From: Allocatelliglobosispora scoriae
GTDB taxonomy: Bacteria; Actinomycetota; Actinomycetes; Mycobacteriales; Micromonosporaceae
Direction: 5' to 3'
Assembly: GCF_014204945.1 (NCBI RefSeq)
Contig: NZ_JACHMN010000003.1
Span: forward strand, 2,790,001-2,854,000
Length of the DNA: 64,000 nucleotides
The notes below the pieces were generated by a model. The model saw nothing but the letters and a program-made list of their open reading frames with translations, had not been told where the DNA came from and did no database searches. The position numbers were made by a program, and so were the translations under genes. Shown piece by piece: positions 15,856 through 25,218 of the stretch; position 1 is the first letter of the stretch; every line of letters begins with the position of its first letter.

Positions 15856-18355
15856 GGCCGGCCCGCACGGCGTCGGCCTCCGGCGCACCGAGTCTCTCGT
15901 AGATCGCCAGTGCCTGCCGCCGGTGCTCGTCGGCGAAACCCTCGTCGGGGTGCGCGCGGCCGATGCCGTCCAGGGCCCGGGCCTGCTCGAACTGGTCGCC
16001 GGTGCGCCGGGCGAGGGCCAGCGCGGCGTGGTGCCGGTCCAGCGCGGCGGCTGCCTCGCCCATCGCGCGCAGCGTCTCGCCGAGGTGGTTGAGCACCTCG
16101 GTCTCCAGGGCCCGGTCGCCGATGTCGCGGCTGATCGCGAGCGCCGCCTGCAACCGCTGCAGCGCTGCGGCAGGGTCGCCCATCGCGAGCAGCACCGCGC
16201 CGATGGCGGCGTGCGCGCTCCCGGTGCCGCCGGGGTCACCGGTCTCCCGGCAGAGTTCGAGCGCCCGCTCCAGGTGCGCGAGCGCGTCGGCGTGCCGCCC
16301 GAGCAGCCGGCAGTCCGCGCCGAGGTTGCCCAGCGCGTAGCCGAGCAACCGCCGATCACCCAGGTGGGCGAAGAGCTCCGCGGCCGCCTCGTGCAGTTCG
16401 GCGGCGACAATCCATTCGCCGGTACGCCGATGCAGCGCCCCCAGGTTGACCAGCTGGACACCCTCCCCGTGCCGGTCGCCGCCGCGGCGGTAGAGGGCGA
16501 GCGCCGCCGCCAGCCGCTCCCGTGCGAGCGCGGTGTGGCCGAGCCGCTCGTGCACGACACCGAGCCGGGCGAGTGCGCGGGCCTCCCCGTCGAGGTCTCC
16601 TTCCCGGCGGTGCCCGTCCAGCGCCTCCTCGAAGTGCGCCTGCGCCCGCCGGTGGTCGCCGAGCCACCAGTACACGTTGCCGAGGTTGATCAGCACCCCG
16701 GCCAGGCCCGCTGCCGTCTCGCGGGCGGCCTGCGCGGCGGCGGTGTGCACCGCGAGCGCATCCTCGTGGTGGCCGCCGACCTCGTAGTAGCGCCACAGGG
16801 CCCGGGACAGGCCGACGCTGTGCCGAGCGGTGGTGGTGGCGACCGCGACCAGGTTGGGCCGGTGGCGGTCGAGCCAGGTCAGCGCGGCGACGGGATCGTC
16901 GAGGTTCGGCTCGTCCGGCACCGGATCCGGCGTCACGGTCCGGCCGTGCGGTGCGTTCCGGCCGTGCGGTGTGTTGCGGTCGATCTGTGGGGTTCGATCG
17001 TGCGGGTAGAGGGCGGCCGTCGCCGCCGTGGCCCGGCTCAGGTAGTGGTCGAAGAGGCGGGTCAGGGGCGCGTCCTCCTCGGGCGCGCACTCGGCGGCGT
17101 ACGCCCGCAGCAGGTCGTGCATCGCGAAACCGGTGCCGTGCGCCGCCACGAGGTGGGCCCGGGCCAGCTCGTCGAGTGCCGCCTGCGCACCGGCGAGCCC
17201 GGCGCCGGTGAGGGCGGCCACATCATGCGCGTCGTAATCCCTGCCCGGGTGCAGCCCCAGCAGCCCGAACGCTCGCGCCGCAGTCGGGCTGAGCCGCCGG
17301 TGCGACCAGGAGAAGACGCTGCGCACGGCGGTCCGCGGGTCGCCCGGTACGTGCAGCCGGTCGAGCCGGTGGGCCTCGTCGCGCAGGTCGGCGGCGAGCT
17401 GCCCGAGTGCCGATGCCGGGCGGGCGACGGCGAGTTCGGCGGCGATGCGCAGCGCCAGCGGGAGCCGGGCGCAGCGGCGGGCGATCTCGGCGGCGGCGTC
17501 GGGTTCGGCGTCGACACGGTCACCGATGACCGTCCGAAGGAGAGCGATCGCCTCGGCGTCGGCGAGCACGTCGAGGGTCACCCGGTGCGCGCCCTCCCGG
17601 GCCGCCAGCCCGGCGAGGCTGCTGCGGCTGGTCACCAGGACGAGGCAGGTCGGCGTACCGGGCAGGAGGGGGCGGACCTGGTCGACGTCGGCGGCGTTGT
17701 CCAGCACCAGCAGCATCCGGCGGCCGGAGATCAGGGTGCGGTAACCGGCGGCGCGCTCGTCGAGGTCGGTGGGGATCTCGGTGGCGGTGGCGCCCAGCGC
17801 CCGCATGAACCGGGCCAGCGTGTCGCCGGGGAGCAGCGGGGCACCGTCGTCATAGCCGCGAAGGTCGGCGTAGAGCTGGCCGTCGGGGAAGCGGTCGGCG
17901 GTGCGGTGCGCCCAGCGTACCGCCAAGGTGGTCTTGCCGACCCCGGCCGTGCCGCAGACCGTGCCGATCGTGTGCGCGCCACGATCCAGTAGCGCGTCGA
18001 GCTCGGCGAGCTGGGATTCGCGCCCGGTGAAGCCGAAGGCTTCGCCCGGCAGCTGGCGGGGGACCGCGAGGGGAGCGGCGGCGGGCCGCCGGGCCTCCTC
18101 GACCCGGTCCCGCGCGGTGGCGAGCGCGCCCTGCTCGGCGGGGCCCGCGCCGAGCAGCCGGATCAGCACGTCGAACCGCTCGGTGGGCGGCAGGACCCGC
18201 CCGGCGAGGTACTCCCCGATGATCCCGTGCGACCAGCCCGTCAGCGCGGCGAGCTCGCGGTAGGTCAGCTCCGCGCCGCCCCGGCGCCGGGCGTGCCGCC
18301 GCCGCAGGTCCCGCAGCAGCCGGGCGAGTTCGTCCAGCGAGGTCACGAGGTCCAC
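15836..18355 (-). CDS. HTH - NB-ARC - TPR regulator, AfsR-like without SARP domain
   Basis: An 839-residue STAND-type protein. Residues about 5-70 are an XRE-like HTH (ELTYRELAALTGWSHGIIGEYLAGRVLPP). The NB-ARC ATPase follows (FTGRESQLAELDALL, P-loop GTAGVGKTT, Walker B RRMLLVLDNAADVDQVRPLL, LVTSRSSLAGLA, LPLALRIAAEL). At least seven tetratricopeptide repeats fill the C-terminal half. Such proteins switch gene expression on ligand or peptide binding in actinomycetes. The start is GTG 18355 (or 18346). A longer reading from 18400 would begin inside the upstream hairpin and is unlikely. The effector is unknown. Confidence 0.9.
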   Translation of the reverse strand: MDLVTSLDELARLLRDLRRRHARRRGGAELTYRELAALTGWSHGIIGEYLAGRVLPPTERFDVLIRLLGAGPAEQGALATARDRVEEARRPAAAPLAVPRQLPGEAFGFTGRESQLAELDALLDRGAHTIGTVCGTAGVGKTTLAVRWAHRTADRFPDGQLYADLRGYDDGAPLLPGDTLARFMRALGATATEIPTDLDERAAGYRTLISGRRMLLVLDNAADVDQVRPLLPGTPTCLVLVTSRSSLAGLAAREGAHRVTLDVLADAEAIALLRTVIGDRVDAEPDAAAEIARRCARLPLALRIAAELAVARPASALGQLAADLRDEAHRLDRLHVPGDPRTAVRSVFSWSHRRLSPTAARAFGLLGLHPGRDYDAHDVAALTGAGLAGAQAALDELARAHLVAAHGTGFAMHDLLRAYAAECAPEEDAPLTRLFDHYLSRATAATAALYPHDRTPQIDRNTPHGRNAPHGRTVTPDPVPDEPNLDDPVAALTWLDRHRPNLVAVATTTARHSVGLSRALWRYYEVGGHHEDALAVHTAAAQAARETAAGLAGVLINLGNVYWWLGDHRRAQAHFEEALDGHRREGDLDGEARALARLGVVHERLGHTALARERLAAALALYRRGGDRHGEGVQLVNLGALHRRTGEWIVAAELHEAAAELFAHLGDRRLLGYALGNLGADCRLLGRHADALAHLERALELCRETGDPGGTGSAHAAIGAVLLAMGDPAAALQRLQAALAISRDIGDRALETEVLNHLGETLRAMGEAAAALDRHHAALALARRTGDQFEQARALDGIGRAHPDEGFADEHRRQALAIYERLGAPEADAVRAGLSRAPR

Positions 18356-18375
18356 TCGCGCACCGTCCCCACCCA

Positions 18376-18490
18376 CCCCCTGAATTTTAATGCTGGACAC
18401 GCCGGTGATTCTGCAACAAGAGTCAGTACCGGATCGATCCTGACTTTTGTTGCGGATTTCGCGGCGTGTCCAGCATTAAAATTCAGGGGG
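18376..18490. repeat. 115-nt long hairpin between Fn3-CBM2 and NB-ARC genes
   Basis: Outer arms 18376-18403 and 18463-18490 are perfectly complementary over 28 bp. Inner arms 18411-18426 and 18440-18455 pair over 16 positions if two G-U pairs are allowed on the plus strand. A 7x7 internal loop separates them, and ggatcgatcc forms the apex. It sits 10 bp past the stop of the Fn3-CBM2 gene and just ahead of the NB-ARC start, so it may be a terminator or a 5' regulatory structure. Confidence 0.75.
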
Positions 18491-18500
18491 TCCACAGTGG

Positions 18501-19478
18501 CTATACGAGCTGGCAGGGGGTTCCTGCCGCCGTGAAGCTGCTCGGCAGGGTGAAGACCGGGGCCGTCGAGGTGCCGTTGAAACCGATTCCGGCCTGTGAG
18601 CCCGGCGCCAGCGTCGTGTAGTAGACCGCCGGGGTCTGGGTGAGCGCCGTGCCGTTGCGGGTGACCGATCCGCCGAAGCTGCCCGTGATGGTCGTGGTGG
18701 GCGCCGCGGTGAACTGGAGGGTCCAGCCGGAGACCGGCGCGGGCGTGGTGTTGATGATCGTGGTGCTGACCAGGAAACTCGGGCTGTAGGAGATGATCTG
18801 CACCCGGCAGGTGAGCCCCGCCGTGTGGGCGAGCGTGGTCACCGTGCCCGGCTCGGACCGCGCCGACGTGTTGCCCCGGGCGTCGAAGGCGATCACCCCG
18901 AAGGTGTACGCCGTCCCGGCCGCGAGCCCGGTGACGGTCTGGAACGCCTCGGTCGGTCCGACGGTCCGGATCGTCGACCAGGCCCCGCCGATCAACTGCT
19001 GGAGGTGGTAACCGGTGACCTGGACGTTGTCGGTCGTCTGCGCCCAGGACACGGTCGCCCGGGTCGTGGTGATGCTGCTGAACACGGGTGCGGCAGGCTT
19101 CACCGGCGGTACGGTGTCGGGCCCGCTGAGCGTGGTGAACGTGATCGGCGCGGAGCGGGCGCTGTTGCTGTAACCCAGCCCCGCGACCGGGATCGAGTAG
19201 ATCCGGAACGTGTAGACCGTGCCGCGGGTGAGGCCGGTCAGGGGCAGGAAACCCGTCTCGGTACGGGTGAACTCCTGCCACGCGCCGTTGACCTTGCGCT
19301 CGACGACCTCCTGGGCGGAGAAGCCGTCGCGCAGCCAGTCCAGGTCGGCACTGGTGTCGGCGACGTGCAGCGCCTGCAGGTTGTAGGGGGCCGTGAGCGG
19401 TGTGTCGGCGTGGGCGGGTGCGGCGGAGACGGTGAGCGCAGCGGCGGCTGTGACGAGCAGGACGGACAGCTTCTTCAT
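18501..19478 (-). CDS. secreted protein with two Fn3 domains and a CBM2 domain
   Basis: A 325-residue secreted protein. The signal peptide is MKKLSVLLVTAAAALTVSAA with cleavage near AHA. Two fibronectin type III domains follow (about 27-118, 122-212, with TPLTAPYNLQALHVADTSAD and APVFSSITTTRATVSWAQ), and then a C-terminal CBM2-like cellulose-binding domain (about 218-325, TCRVQIISYSPSFLVSTTII to TPCQLV). There is no catalytic domain. It most likely binds polysaccharide. It is divergent from the NRPS-like gene. Confidence 0.88.
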   Translation of the reverse strand: MKKLSVLLVTAAAALTVSAAPAHADTPLTAPYNLQALHVADTSADLDWLRDGFSAQEVVERKVNGAWQEFTRTETGFLPLTGLTRGTVYTFRIYSIPVAGLGYSNSARSAPITFTTLSGPDTVPPVKPAAPVFSSITTTRATVSWAQTTDNVQVTGYHLQQLIGGAWSTIRTVGPTEAFQTVTGLAAGTAYTFGVIAFDARGNTSARSEPGTVTTLAHTAGLTCRVQIISYSPSFLVSTTIINTTPAPVSGWTLQFTAAPTTTITGSFGGSVTRNGTALTQTPAVYYTTLAPGSQAGIGFNGTSTAPVFTLPSSFTAAGTPCQLV

Positions 19479-19641
19479 CAGATCTCGACAATCCGTGGGG
19501 GACGGGGCTGCCGTCATGATCTCGGCCCGTACCCGCGCCGGCCGCCGATCCTGGATCCGGCTGGACACCGTTGGACAGCACCCGATCCGCCGCTTGATCG
19601 TTTTTCTTTCGCAGGTCATGCCGATGGTTGCGAGGTTGAAC

Positions 19642-22600
19642 ATGGCGGACGGGCCGGTGCCGGGCTCCGCGGTCTTCGTCGGGGAGAGCGCCCTGACGAT
19701 CGAGTGCGCGCAGCTGTGGCTGGCGCGCGGCGGCGTGCTGACCGGCGTCGCGAGCGAGTCGGCCGCGGTGCGGGCGTGGGCCGCCGAGCAGCGGGTGCCC
19801 ACCGCCGTCACCGTCACCGGCCTCGCGCCGGAGCGGGCGGGCGAGCCGTTCGACTTCCTCTTCAGCGTGGTGCACCTGCGGATGCTGCCGGATGCGGTGC
19901 TGGCGCTGCCGCGCCGCCTGCCGGTCAACTTCCACGACGGGCTGCTCCCCGCCGACGCGGGTGTCCACGCGACCGCCTGGGCGCTGCTGCGCGAGTCGGC
20001 GGGCCACGGCATCACCTGGCACGTCATGACGGCGCAGGCCGACGCCGGGGACATCCTGGTGCGGCGAGCGTTCGCGATCGGCCCCGACGAGACCAGCGCG
20101 ATCCTCAACCACCGCTGCTACGAGGCCGGACTGGACGCCTTCGCCGAGCTGGTCGGGCAGATCGCCGCCGGGACGCTCACCCGCACGGTCCAGGACCTGG
20201 GTCGGCGGACCTACCACGCCGCAGGCGACCGGCCTGACGGTGCGCTGGCGATCCGCTGGACCGATCCGGCGCATCGCATCGCCGCCCTGGTCCGGGCCTG
20301 CGACTTCGGGGTGCACGCCAACGGGTTCGGCACGGCGAAGCTGCTCGCCGGGGACCGGCTCCTCGCCGTCGGTGCCGCCGAACCCTCCGGTGCCTGGTCG
20401 GCGGAGCCGCCGGGAACGGTGCTCTCCTGCGCCGACGGCAGGCTGACCGTGGCGACCGTCGACCGCGACCTGGTGCTCGGCCGGATCACCACGCTCAGCG
20501 GCCGTCCGATCGAGGTCGGGCGCGACCCGGACCTGCGCCGGGGCAGCGTCCTCGCCGACCCGACCGCGCCACAGCGGGCGGCGCTGACCTCGGCGGCCCG
20601 AACCGCGCTGCGCCACGAGGCCCGGTGGGTGGCCCGGCTCGCCGCGTCGTCCCCCATGGACCTGCCGTTCCGCGCCGGCGCCGCCGAGGCCGTGGCCTGG
20701 CACGTCATCGAGGTGCCCGCCCCCGGCAACCGCGCCGGATCGGCCGCGACGACCGCCGCCGCGGTCTGCGCCTACCTCGCCCGCATCGGCCGCGGCGACC
20801 CGGGCGCCGTCGGGCTCCGGCTCACCCCCGGCCCGGGTGACGGCCTGGTCGCGGCGGTCGTGCCCCTCCCGGTCCCCGCGCTGACGGAAACCTTCGCCGG
20901 GTACGCCGAAGAGCTCACCGCCGACCTGGAGCTGATCGGCGGCTGGGGCGGTTACCTGCGCGACGTGTTCCTGCGCTATCCCCAGCTGCACGGCGTCCGG
21001 AGCTTCGACGATCCGCTGCCGATCGAGCTCGACCTCTCCGGCACCGCCACCCCCACCACGCCGGGCACGGCGCTGCGGATCGAGATCGACCCGGCGGGCG
21101 GCTGCCGCTGGTCGATCTCGACGGCGGCGCTCGCGGAACCGGAGGCCCGGTCGCTGGCCGAGGCGTTCTCGGTGTTCTGGCACGGCGTGGACGACGCGCC
21201 CCTGGACCGGGTACCGCTGCTCGCCCCGGCCGCCCGGGACCGGCCGGCGCTCGCCGCGGCCGCCGCCGACCAGCCACGGCAGGGCTGCGTGCAGCACCTC
21301 ATCGCGGCGCAGTCGGAGCGGACCCCGCTCGCGATCGCGGTCCAGGACGCCGAGCGGGCGCTCACCTACCGGCAGCTGCGGGACCGGGTGGCGGCGATCG
21401 CGGCCGAGCTGGCCGACCGGGGTGCGGGGCCGGGCGATCTCGTCGGGGTCTACCTGGACCGCTCCGCCGACCTGGTGGCCGCGCTGCTGGCGGTGCTGAC
21501 CGTGGGCGCCGCCTACGTGCCGCTCGACCCGGTCTACCCGCCGGAACGCATCGCGGCGATGCTCGACGACGCCCGGGTCCGACTGCTGATCGTCGACCGC
21601 GCACCGGACCCGGTGCTCGCGGCGGCCGCACCCGGGCTGCTGCACCTGGCGCTGGTCGGCACGCACACCACTGCGGTGGACCGTGGCGACCCGGACGCCC
21701 GGGCATACGTCATCTACACCTCCGGTACGACGGGGCGGCCGAAGGGCGTGCAGGTGGGGCACCGGGCCCTGACCAACCTCCTGTGCTCCATGGTCGGCGA
21801 ACCCGGCCTCGCCGAAGGCGACCGGATGCTCGCGGTCACCACGGTCTGCTTCGACATCGCCGCGCTGGAACTCTTCGGCCCGCTGCTCGTCGGCGCGACT
21901 GTCCACATCGCACCGTCGGCCACGGCCCGGGACGGGCACGCGCTGCTGGAGCTGGTCGAGAGCGTCAAGCCGACCGTGCTGCAGGCGACGCCGGTGACCT
22001 GGAAGATGCTCATCGCCGCGGGCTGGGCGGGGGAGCCGGGCCTCAGCGCCCTCTGCGGCGGCGAGGCGCTCAGCCGCGACCTCGCCGACAGCCTGCTCAA
22101 CCGGGTCGGCGCGGTCTGGAACCTCTACGGACCCACCGAGACCACGATCTGGTCCACGGTGGGCCACGTGATGCCGGGTACCTCGATCACCCTCGGCGAA
22201 CCGGTCGCCAACACCCGGCTCTACATCCTGGACCAGCACCTGCAGCCGCTGCCGGAGGGCGTGCCGGGCGAGCTCTGCATCGGTGGCGACGGCGTCGCCG
22301 ACGGCTACCTGCACCGGCCGGAGCTGACGGCGCAGCGGTTCCGCCCGGATCCCTTCCGCCCCGGCGGGCGGCTCTACCGCACCGGCGACCTGGTCCGCCG
22401 CAACGCCCTCGGCGAGCTGGAGTTCCTCGGCCGCACCGACCACCAGGTCAAGATCCGGGGCTTCCGCATCGAGCTCGGCGAGATCGAGGCGCTGCTGACC
22501 GCGCAGCCCGGCGTCCGGCAGGCGGTCGTGATGGCGCGCCGCGACGGCGGGGAGGCCGAGCTCGCCGCCTACGTCACCGCCGACGGCGGGATCGACGCCG

Positions 22601-24114
22601 CCGTGGTCCGCGGCGAACTCGCCCGGCACCTGCCGGACTACATGGTCCCGGCGACGGTGACGGTGCTCGACCGGATGCCGCAGACCGCCAACGGCAAGAT
22701 CGACCGTGGTGCGCTGCCCGCGCCGGTCCGGCGCTCCGGCCCACCGCCGGTCGCACCGCGTACCGACCTGGAACGGCGGATCTGCCTGCTCTTCGACCGC
22801 AGCCTCGGCCACGACACCGGCGCCGACAGCGATTACTTCGCCCTCGGCGGCGACAGCCTGCGTGCCGTCGGTCTCGTCGCCGCCGCCCGCACGGAGGGCA
22901 TCGCCTTCACGATCGCCGAACTCTTCAGCCATCCGACGCCGGGGCGGCTCGCGGCGTACCTGGCCGGGTCGCAGTCGCCCCCGGCGCGGCTGGACCTCAC
23001 CGCGGAGGTCAGCCTGCCCGCGCAGTTCACGGCCCGGCGGCCGAAGGCGGGCGGCGGGCGGGTGCTGCTCACCGGCGCCACCGGGTTCCTCGGCGCCTTC
23101 CTGCTCAGCGAGCTCGCCGCCGACCCGGAGGCGAGGATCACCTGCCTCGTCCGGGCCGAGCGGGCGGCCGACGGGGTGGCGCGGCTGCACGCCAACCTCA
23201 AGCGCTACGGCCTCGCCTACCCGGCGGGCCAGGTGGAGGTGGTCTGCGGCGATCTCGCCGCGCCCACCCTCGGGCTGACGCTCACGGCGTGGCAGCGGCT
23301 CGCGGCGAGCACCGGCACCGTCGTGCACGCCGGTGCGGGCGTGCACTGGCTGCAGACATACGCCCAGCTCGCCCCGGCGAACGTCGCGGGCACCCGGCGG
23401 ATCCTGCGCCTCGCCGCCGACGCGGGCGTGCCGGTGCACCACCTCTCGTCCATGGGGGTCTTCGGGCACGCGCCCCGGGGCACCGCCCGGCAGCCCGCCA
23501 CCGCCGCGCCGGGACCGGTCGATCGGCTCGTCACCGGCTACCAGCAGACGAAATGGGTGGTCGAGGGCATCGCCGGGCTCGCCGCCGAGCGGGGGCTGCG
23601 GGTCGCCGTCCACCGGATCGCCCGCATCAGCGGGGCCACCGGCACCGGGGCCTGCCAGACCGACGACTTCCTGTGGCGCGTCCTCAAAGGATGCGTGCAG
23701 GTCAACGGCGTACCCGCCGATGTGGATCTCGCTTTTGACCTGGTGCCGGTCGACCATGCGGCGCGGGCGGTGGCCGGGGCGGTGCGGCGGGGCGCCGAGG
23801 GCGTCCTGCACCACGCCAACCCGGTGCTCGTCACCTTCGCGCAGCTCGTCGACCAGCTGCGCGCGGCCGGGCACGACCTCGCCGAGATCGATCCGCAGAA
23901 GTGGGCCGACCTGGTCGCCGCCGATCCCGGGAACGCCGCGCATCCGCTGGTCGACGCCTTCCTCGCGGCGGCGCGCAGCGACGACCACGAGGTCTTCCTG
24001 CACCCCGACGACACCGACTGCCCGCCCGCCGACGCGGCTCTCATCACGACCTATCTCGACTTCTTCCAGCGCACCGGGTTCCTGCCCGATCCGTCGGGGT
24101 CGGGGCTCTTCTAG
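19642..24114 (+). CDS. NRPS-like synthetase: formyltransferase - (C-like) - A - PCP - thioester reductase
   Basis: A 1490-residue single-protein assembly line. Residues about 10-200 match methionyl-tRNA/GART-type formyltransferases, with the catalytic Asn and His in VNFHDGLLP (about 94) and Asp in ADAGDIL. Residues about 320-545 resemble the C-terminal half of a condensation domain and lack HHxxxDG. The adenylation domain (about 549-1020) has YVIYTSGTTGRPKG, NLYGPTETTIW, YRTGDLVR and NGKID. The carrier site is FALGGDSLRA (about 1066). The reductase domain (about 1140-1490) has VLLTGATGFLGAFLL and a catalytic Tyr/Lys pair in GYQQTKW. The predicted course is loading of one amino acid, N-formylation as in LgrA, and NAD(P)H release as aldehyde or alcohol. 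ATG 19642 has GAGG six bases before it. Confidence 0.9.
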   Translation: MADGPVPGSAVFVGESALTIECAQLWLARGGVLTGVASESAAVRAWAAEQRVPTAVTVTGLAPERAGEPFDFLFSVVHLRMLPDAVLALPRRLPVNFHDGLLPADAGVHATAWALLRESAGHGITWHVMTAQADAGDILVRRAFAIGPDETSAILNHRCYEAGLDAFAELVGQIAAGTLTRTVQDLGRRTYHAAGDRPDGALAIRWTDPAHRIAALVRACDFGVHANGFGTAKLLAGDRLLAVGAAEPSGAWSAEPPGTVLSCADGRLTVATVDRDLVLGRITTLSGRPIEVGRDPDLRRGSVLADPTAPQRAALTSAARTALRHEARWVARLAASSPMDLPFRAGAAEAVAWHVIEVPAPGNRAGSAATTAAAVCAYLARIGRGDPGAVGLRLTPGPGDGLVAAVVPLPVPALTETFAGYAEELTADLELIGGWGGYLRDVFLRYPQLHGVRSFDDPLPIELDLSGTATPTTPGTALRIEIDPAGGCRWSISTAALAEPEARSLAEAFSVFWHGVDDAPLDRVPLLAPAARDRPALAAAAADQPRQGCVQHLIAAQSERTPLAIAVQDAERALTYRQLRDRVAAIAAELADRGAGPGDLVGVYLDRSADLVAALLAVLTVGAAYVPLDPVYPPERIAAMLDDARVRLLIVDRAPDPVLAAAAPGLLHLALVGTHTTAVDRGDPDARAYVIYTSGTTGRPKGVQVGHRALTNLLCSMVGEPGLAEGDRMLAVTTVCFDIAALELFGPLLVGATVHIAPSATARDGHALLELVESVKPTVLQATPVTWKMLIAAGWAGEPGLSALCGGEALSRDLADSLLNRVGAVWNLYGPTETTIWSTVGHVMPGTSITLGEPVANTRLYILDQHLQPLPEGVPGELCIGGDGVADGYLHRPELTAQRFRPDPFRPGGRLYRTGDLVRRNALGELEFLGRTDHQVKIRGFRIELGEIEALLTAQPGVRQAVVMARRDGGEAELAAYVTADGGIDAAVVRGELARHLPDYMVPATVTVLDRMPQTANGKIDRGALPAPVRRSGPPPVAPRTDLERRICLLFDRSLGHDTGADSDYFALGGDSLRAVGLVAAARTEGIAFTIAELFSHPTPGRLAAYLAGSQSPPARLDLTAEVSLPAQFTARRPKAGGGRVLLTGATGFLGAFLLSELAADPEARITCLVRAERAADGVARLHANLKRYGLAYPAGQVEVVCGDLAAPTLGLTLTAWQRLAASTGTVVHAGAGVHWLQTYAQLAPANVAGTRRILRLAADAGVPVHHLSSMGVFGHAPRGTARQPATAAPGPVDRLVTGYQQTKWVVEGIAGLAAERGLRVAVHRIARISGATGTGACQTDDFLWRVLKGCVQVNGVPADVDLAFDLVPVDHAARAVAGAVRRGAEGVLHHANPVLVTFAQLVDQLRAAGHDLAEIDPQKWADLVAADPGNAAHPLVDAFLAAARSDDHEVFLHPDDTDCPPADAALITTYLDFFQRTGFLPDPSGSGLF

Positions 24115-25079
24115 ACGGTGACGACGACGGCGCCCCGCTTGCGGCCGGTGTCCACATAGCGGTGGGCGTCGGCGACCTGCTCCAGCGGGTAGCTGCGGTC
24201 GATCACCGCGCGCAGGCGGCCCGCCGCGGCGAGGCCGGTGAGGACGGCGAGGTCCTCGGCCATCACGGCGGGTGAGCGCAGCCCGGTGAAGGCGAGCACG
24301 ACCCGCTTGCGGCCGAACCTCGGGGTCCAGAGCGTCTGGAGGAGCGCCGCGGGGGACGGAACGGTGGTGAGGTAGGCCCCGCCCGGCTTCAGCAGACCCC
24401 GGCACCTGGCGAAGGAACTCTTGCCGACCGCGTCGAAGACGACGTCGAAGCCGCCGCCGAGCCGGGTGAAGTCCTCCCGGGTGTGGTCGATCACCTCGTC
24501 GGCGCCGAGCGACCGGACCAGGTCGAGGTTGGTGGTGCTGCACACCGCGGTGACGCTCGCGCCGAAGTGCTTCGCGAGCTGCACCGCGGCGGTGCCGACC
24601 GCGCCGGAGGCACCGTTGATCAGGATGCGCTGGCCGTCGCGGAGGCGGCCGTGGTCGCGCAGGAAGGGCAGCGCCGTCAGGCCGCCGCCGATGAGCGCGG
24701 CGGCGTCGGCGTCACCGAGCCCATCGGGGGTCGGCACGACCGCGACCTGCGGCAGGAGGGCGTATTCGGCGTGCGTGCCGAACGCGGCACCGGTCGCGGC
24801 GAGGACCCGGTCGCCGACGGCGAAGCCGGTGACACCGGCGCCGAGCGCCGCGACCTCGCCCGCCAGGTCGCTGCCGAGGATCGGCTTGCGGGGTGAGAAA
24901 AGGCCGAAGACCATCCGGGAGTACGCCGGGTCGGCCTGCCGGGCAGCGCAGTCGGCGGGTCCGACCGTGCTGGCGCGGACCCGGATCAGCACCTCACCCG
25001 CGGCGGGCACCGGCGTCGGCACCTCGGCGAGGCGCAGGACGCCGGGTGTCCCGTAGGTGTCGTAGACGATCGCCCTCAT
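24111..25079 (-). CDS. MDR-family NAD(P)-dependent oxidoreductase (quinone reductase-like)
   Basis: A 322-residue medium-chain dehydrogenase/reductase without the zinc ligands of true alcohol dehydrogenases. LRLAEVPTPVPAAGEVLIRVRAS is the N-terminal strand set, ILGSDLAGEVAALGAGVTGF the substrate-domain core, INGASGAVGTAAVQLAKHFGA the NADP-binding Rossmann motif. It is convergent with the NRPS-like gene and the two stop codons share the CTAG at 24111-24114. It may work on the NRPS product, but the convergent layout gives no direct support. A TetR-type palindrome lies upstream. Confidence 0.88.
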   Translation of the reverse strand: MRAIVYDTYGTPGVLRLAEVPTPVPAAGEVLIRVRASTVGPADCAARQADPAYSRMVFGLFSPRKPILGSDLAGEVAALGAGVTGFAVGDRVLAATGAAFGTHAEYALLPQVAVVPTPDGLGDADAAALIGGGLTALPFLRDHGRLRDGQRILINGASGAVGTAAVQLAKHFGASVTAVCSTTNLDLVRSLGADEVIDHTREDFTRLGGGFDVVFDAVGKSSFARCRGLLKPGGAYLTTVPSPAALLQTLWTPRFGRKRVVLAFTGLRSPAVMAEDLAVLTGLAAAGRLRAVIDRSYPLEQVADAHRYVDTGRKRGAVVVTV

Positions 25080-25145
25080 GTTGCCGCCCTTACTGCCAGG
25101 AACCGGTGTCTAGAAAACTTGACATGGACCACGGTAAAGTAAAAC

Positions 25146-25158
25146 TGACACCGTGTCA
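25146..25158. promoter_or_regulatory. TetR-type operator palindrome
   Basis: TGACAC-c-GTGTCA is an exact 13-bp dyad in the divergent region between the MDR oxidoreductase and the small membrane protein. On the minus strand it overlaps TTGACA of a possible promoter for the oxidoreductase. No TetR or MarR gene is adjacent, so a regulator encoded elsewhere is implied. Confidence 0.5.
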
Positions 25159-25218
25159 AAAATATCTAACATCAGCGCGGGGCGGCGCGGGAGGTGTCGA
25201 CCTTCTACAGTCGGCGGC

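Noticed and set aside
18356-18400. Earlier start for the NB-ARC regulator
   Set aside because: It would begin within the 28-bp arm of the hairpin and add residues unlike the family; GTG 18355 gives a normal N-terminus.
18343-24543. A very long open frame antisense to the NRPS-like gene
   Set aside because: It is opposite a clear multidomain enzyme and has Arg/Gly/Pro-rich, domain-free translation typical of the complementary frame of high-GC genes.
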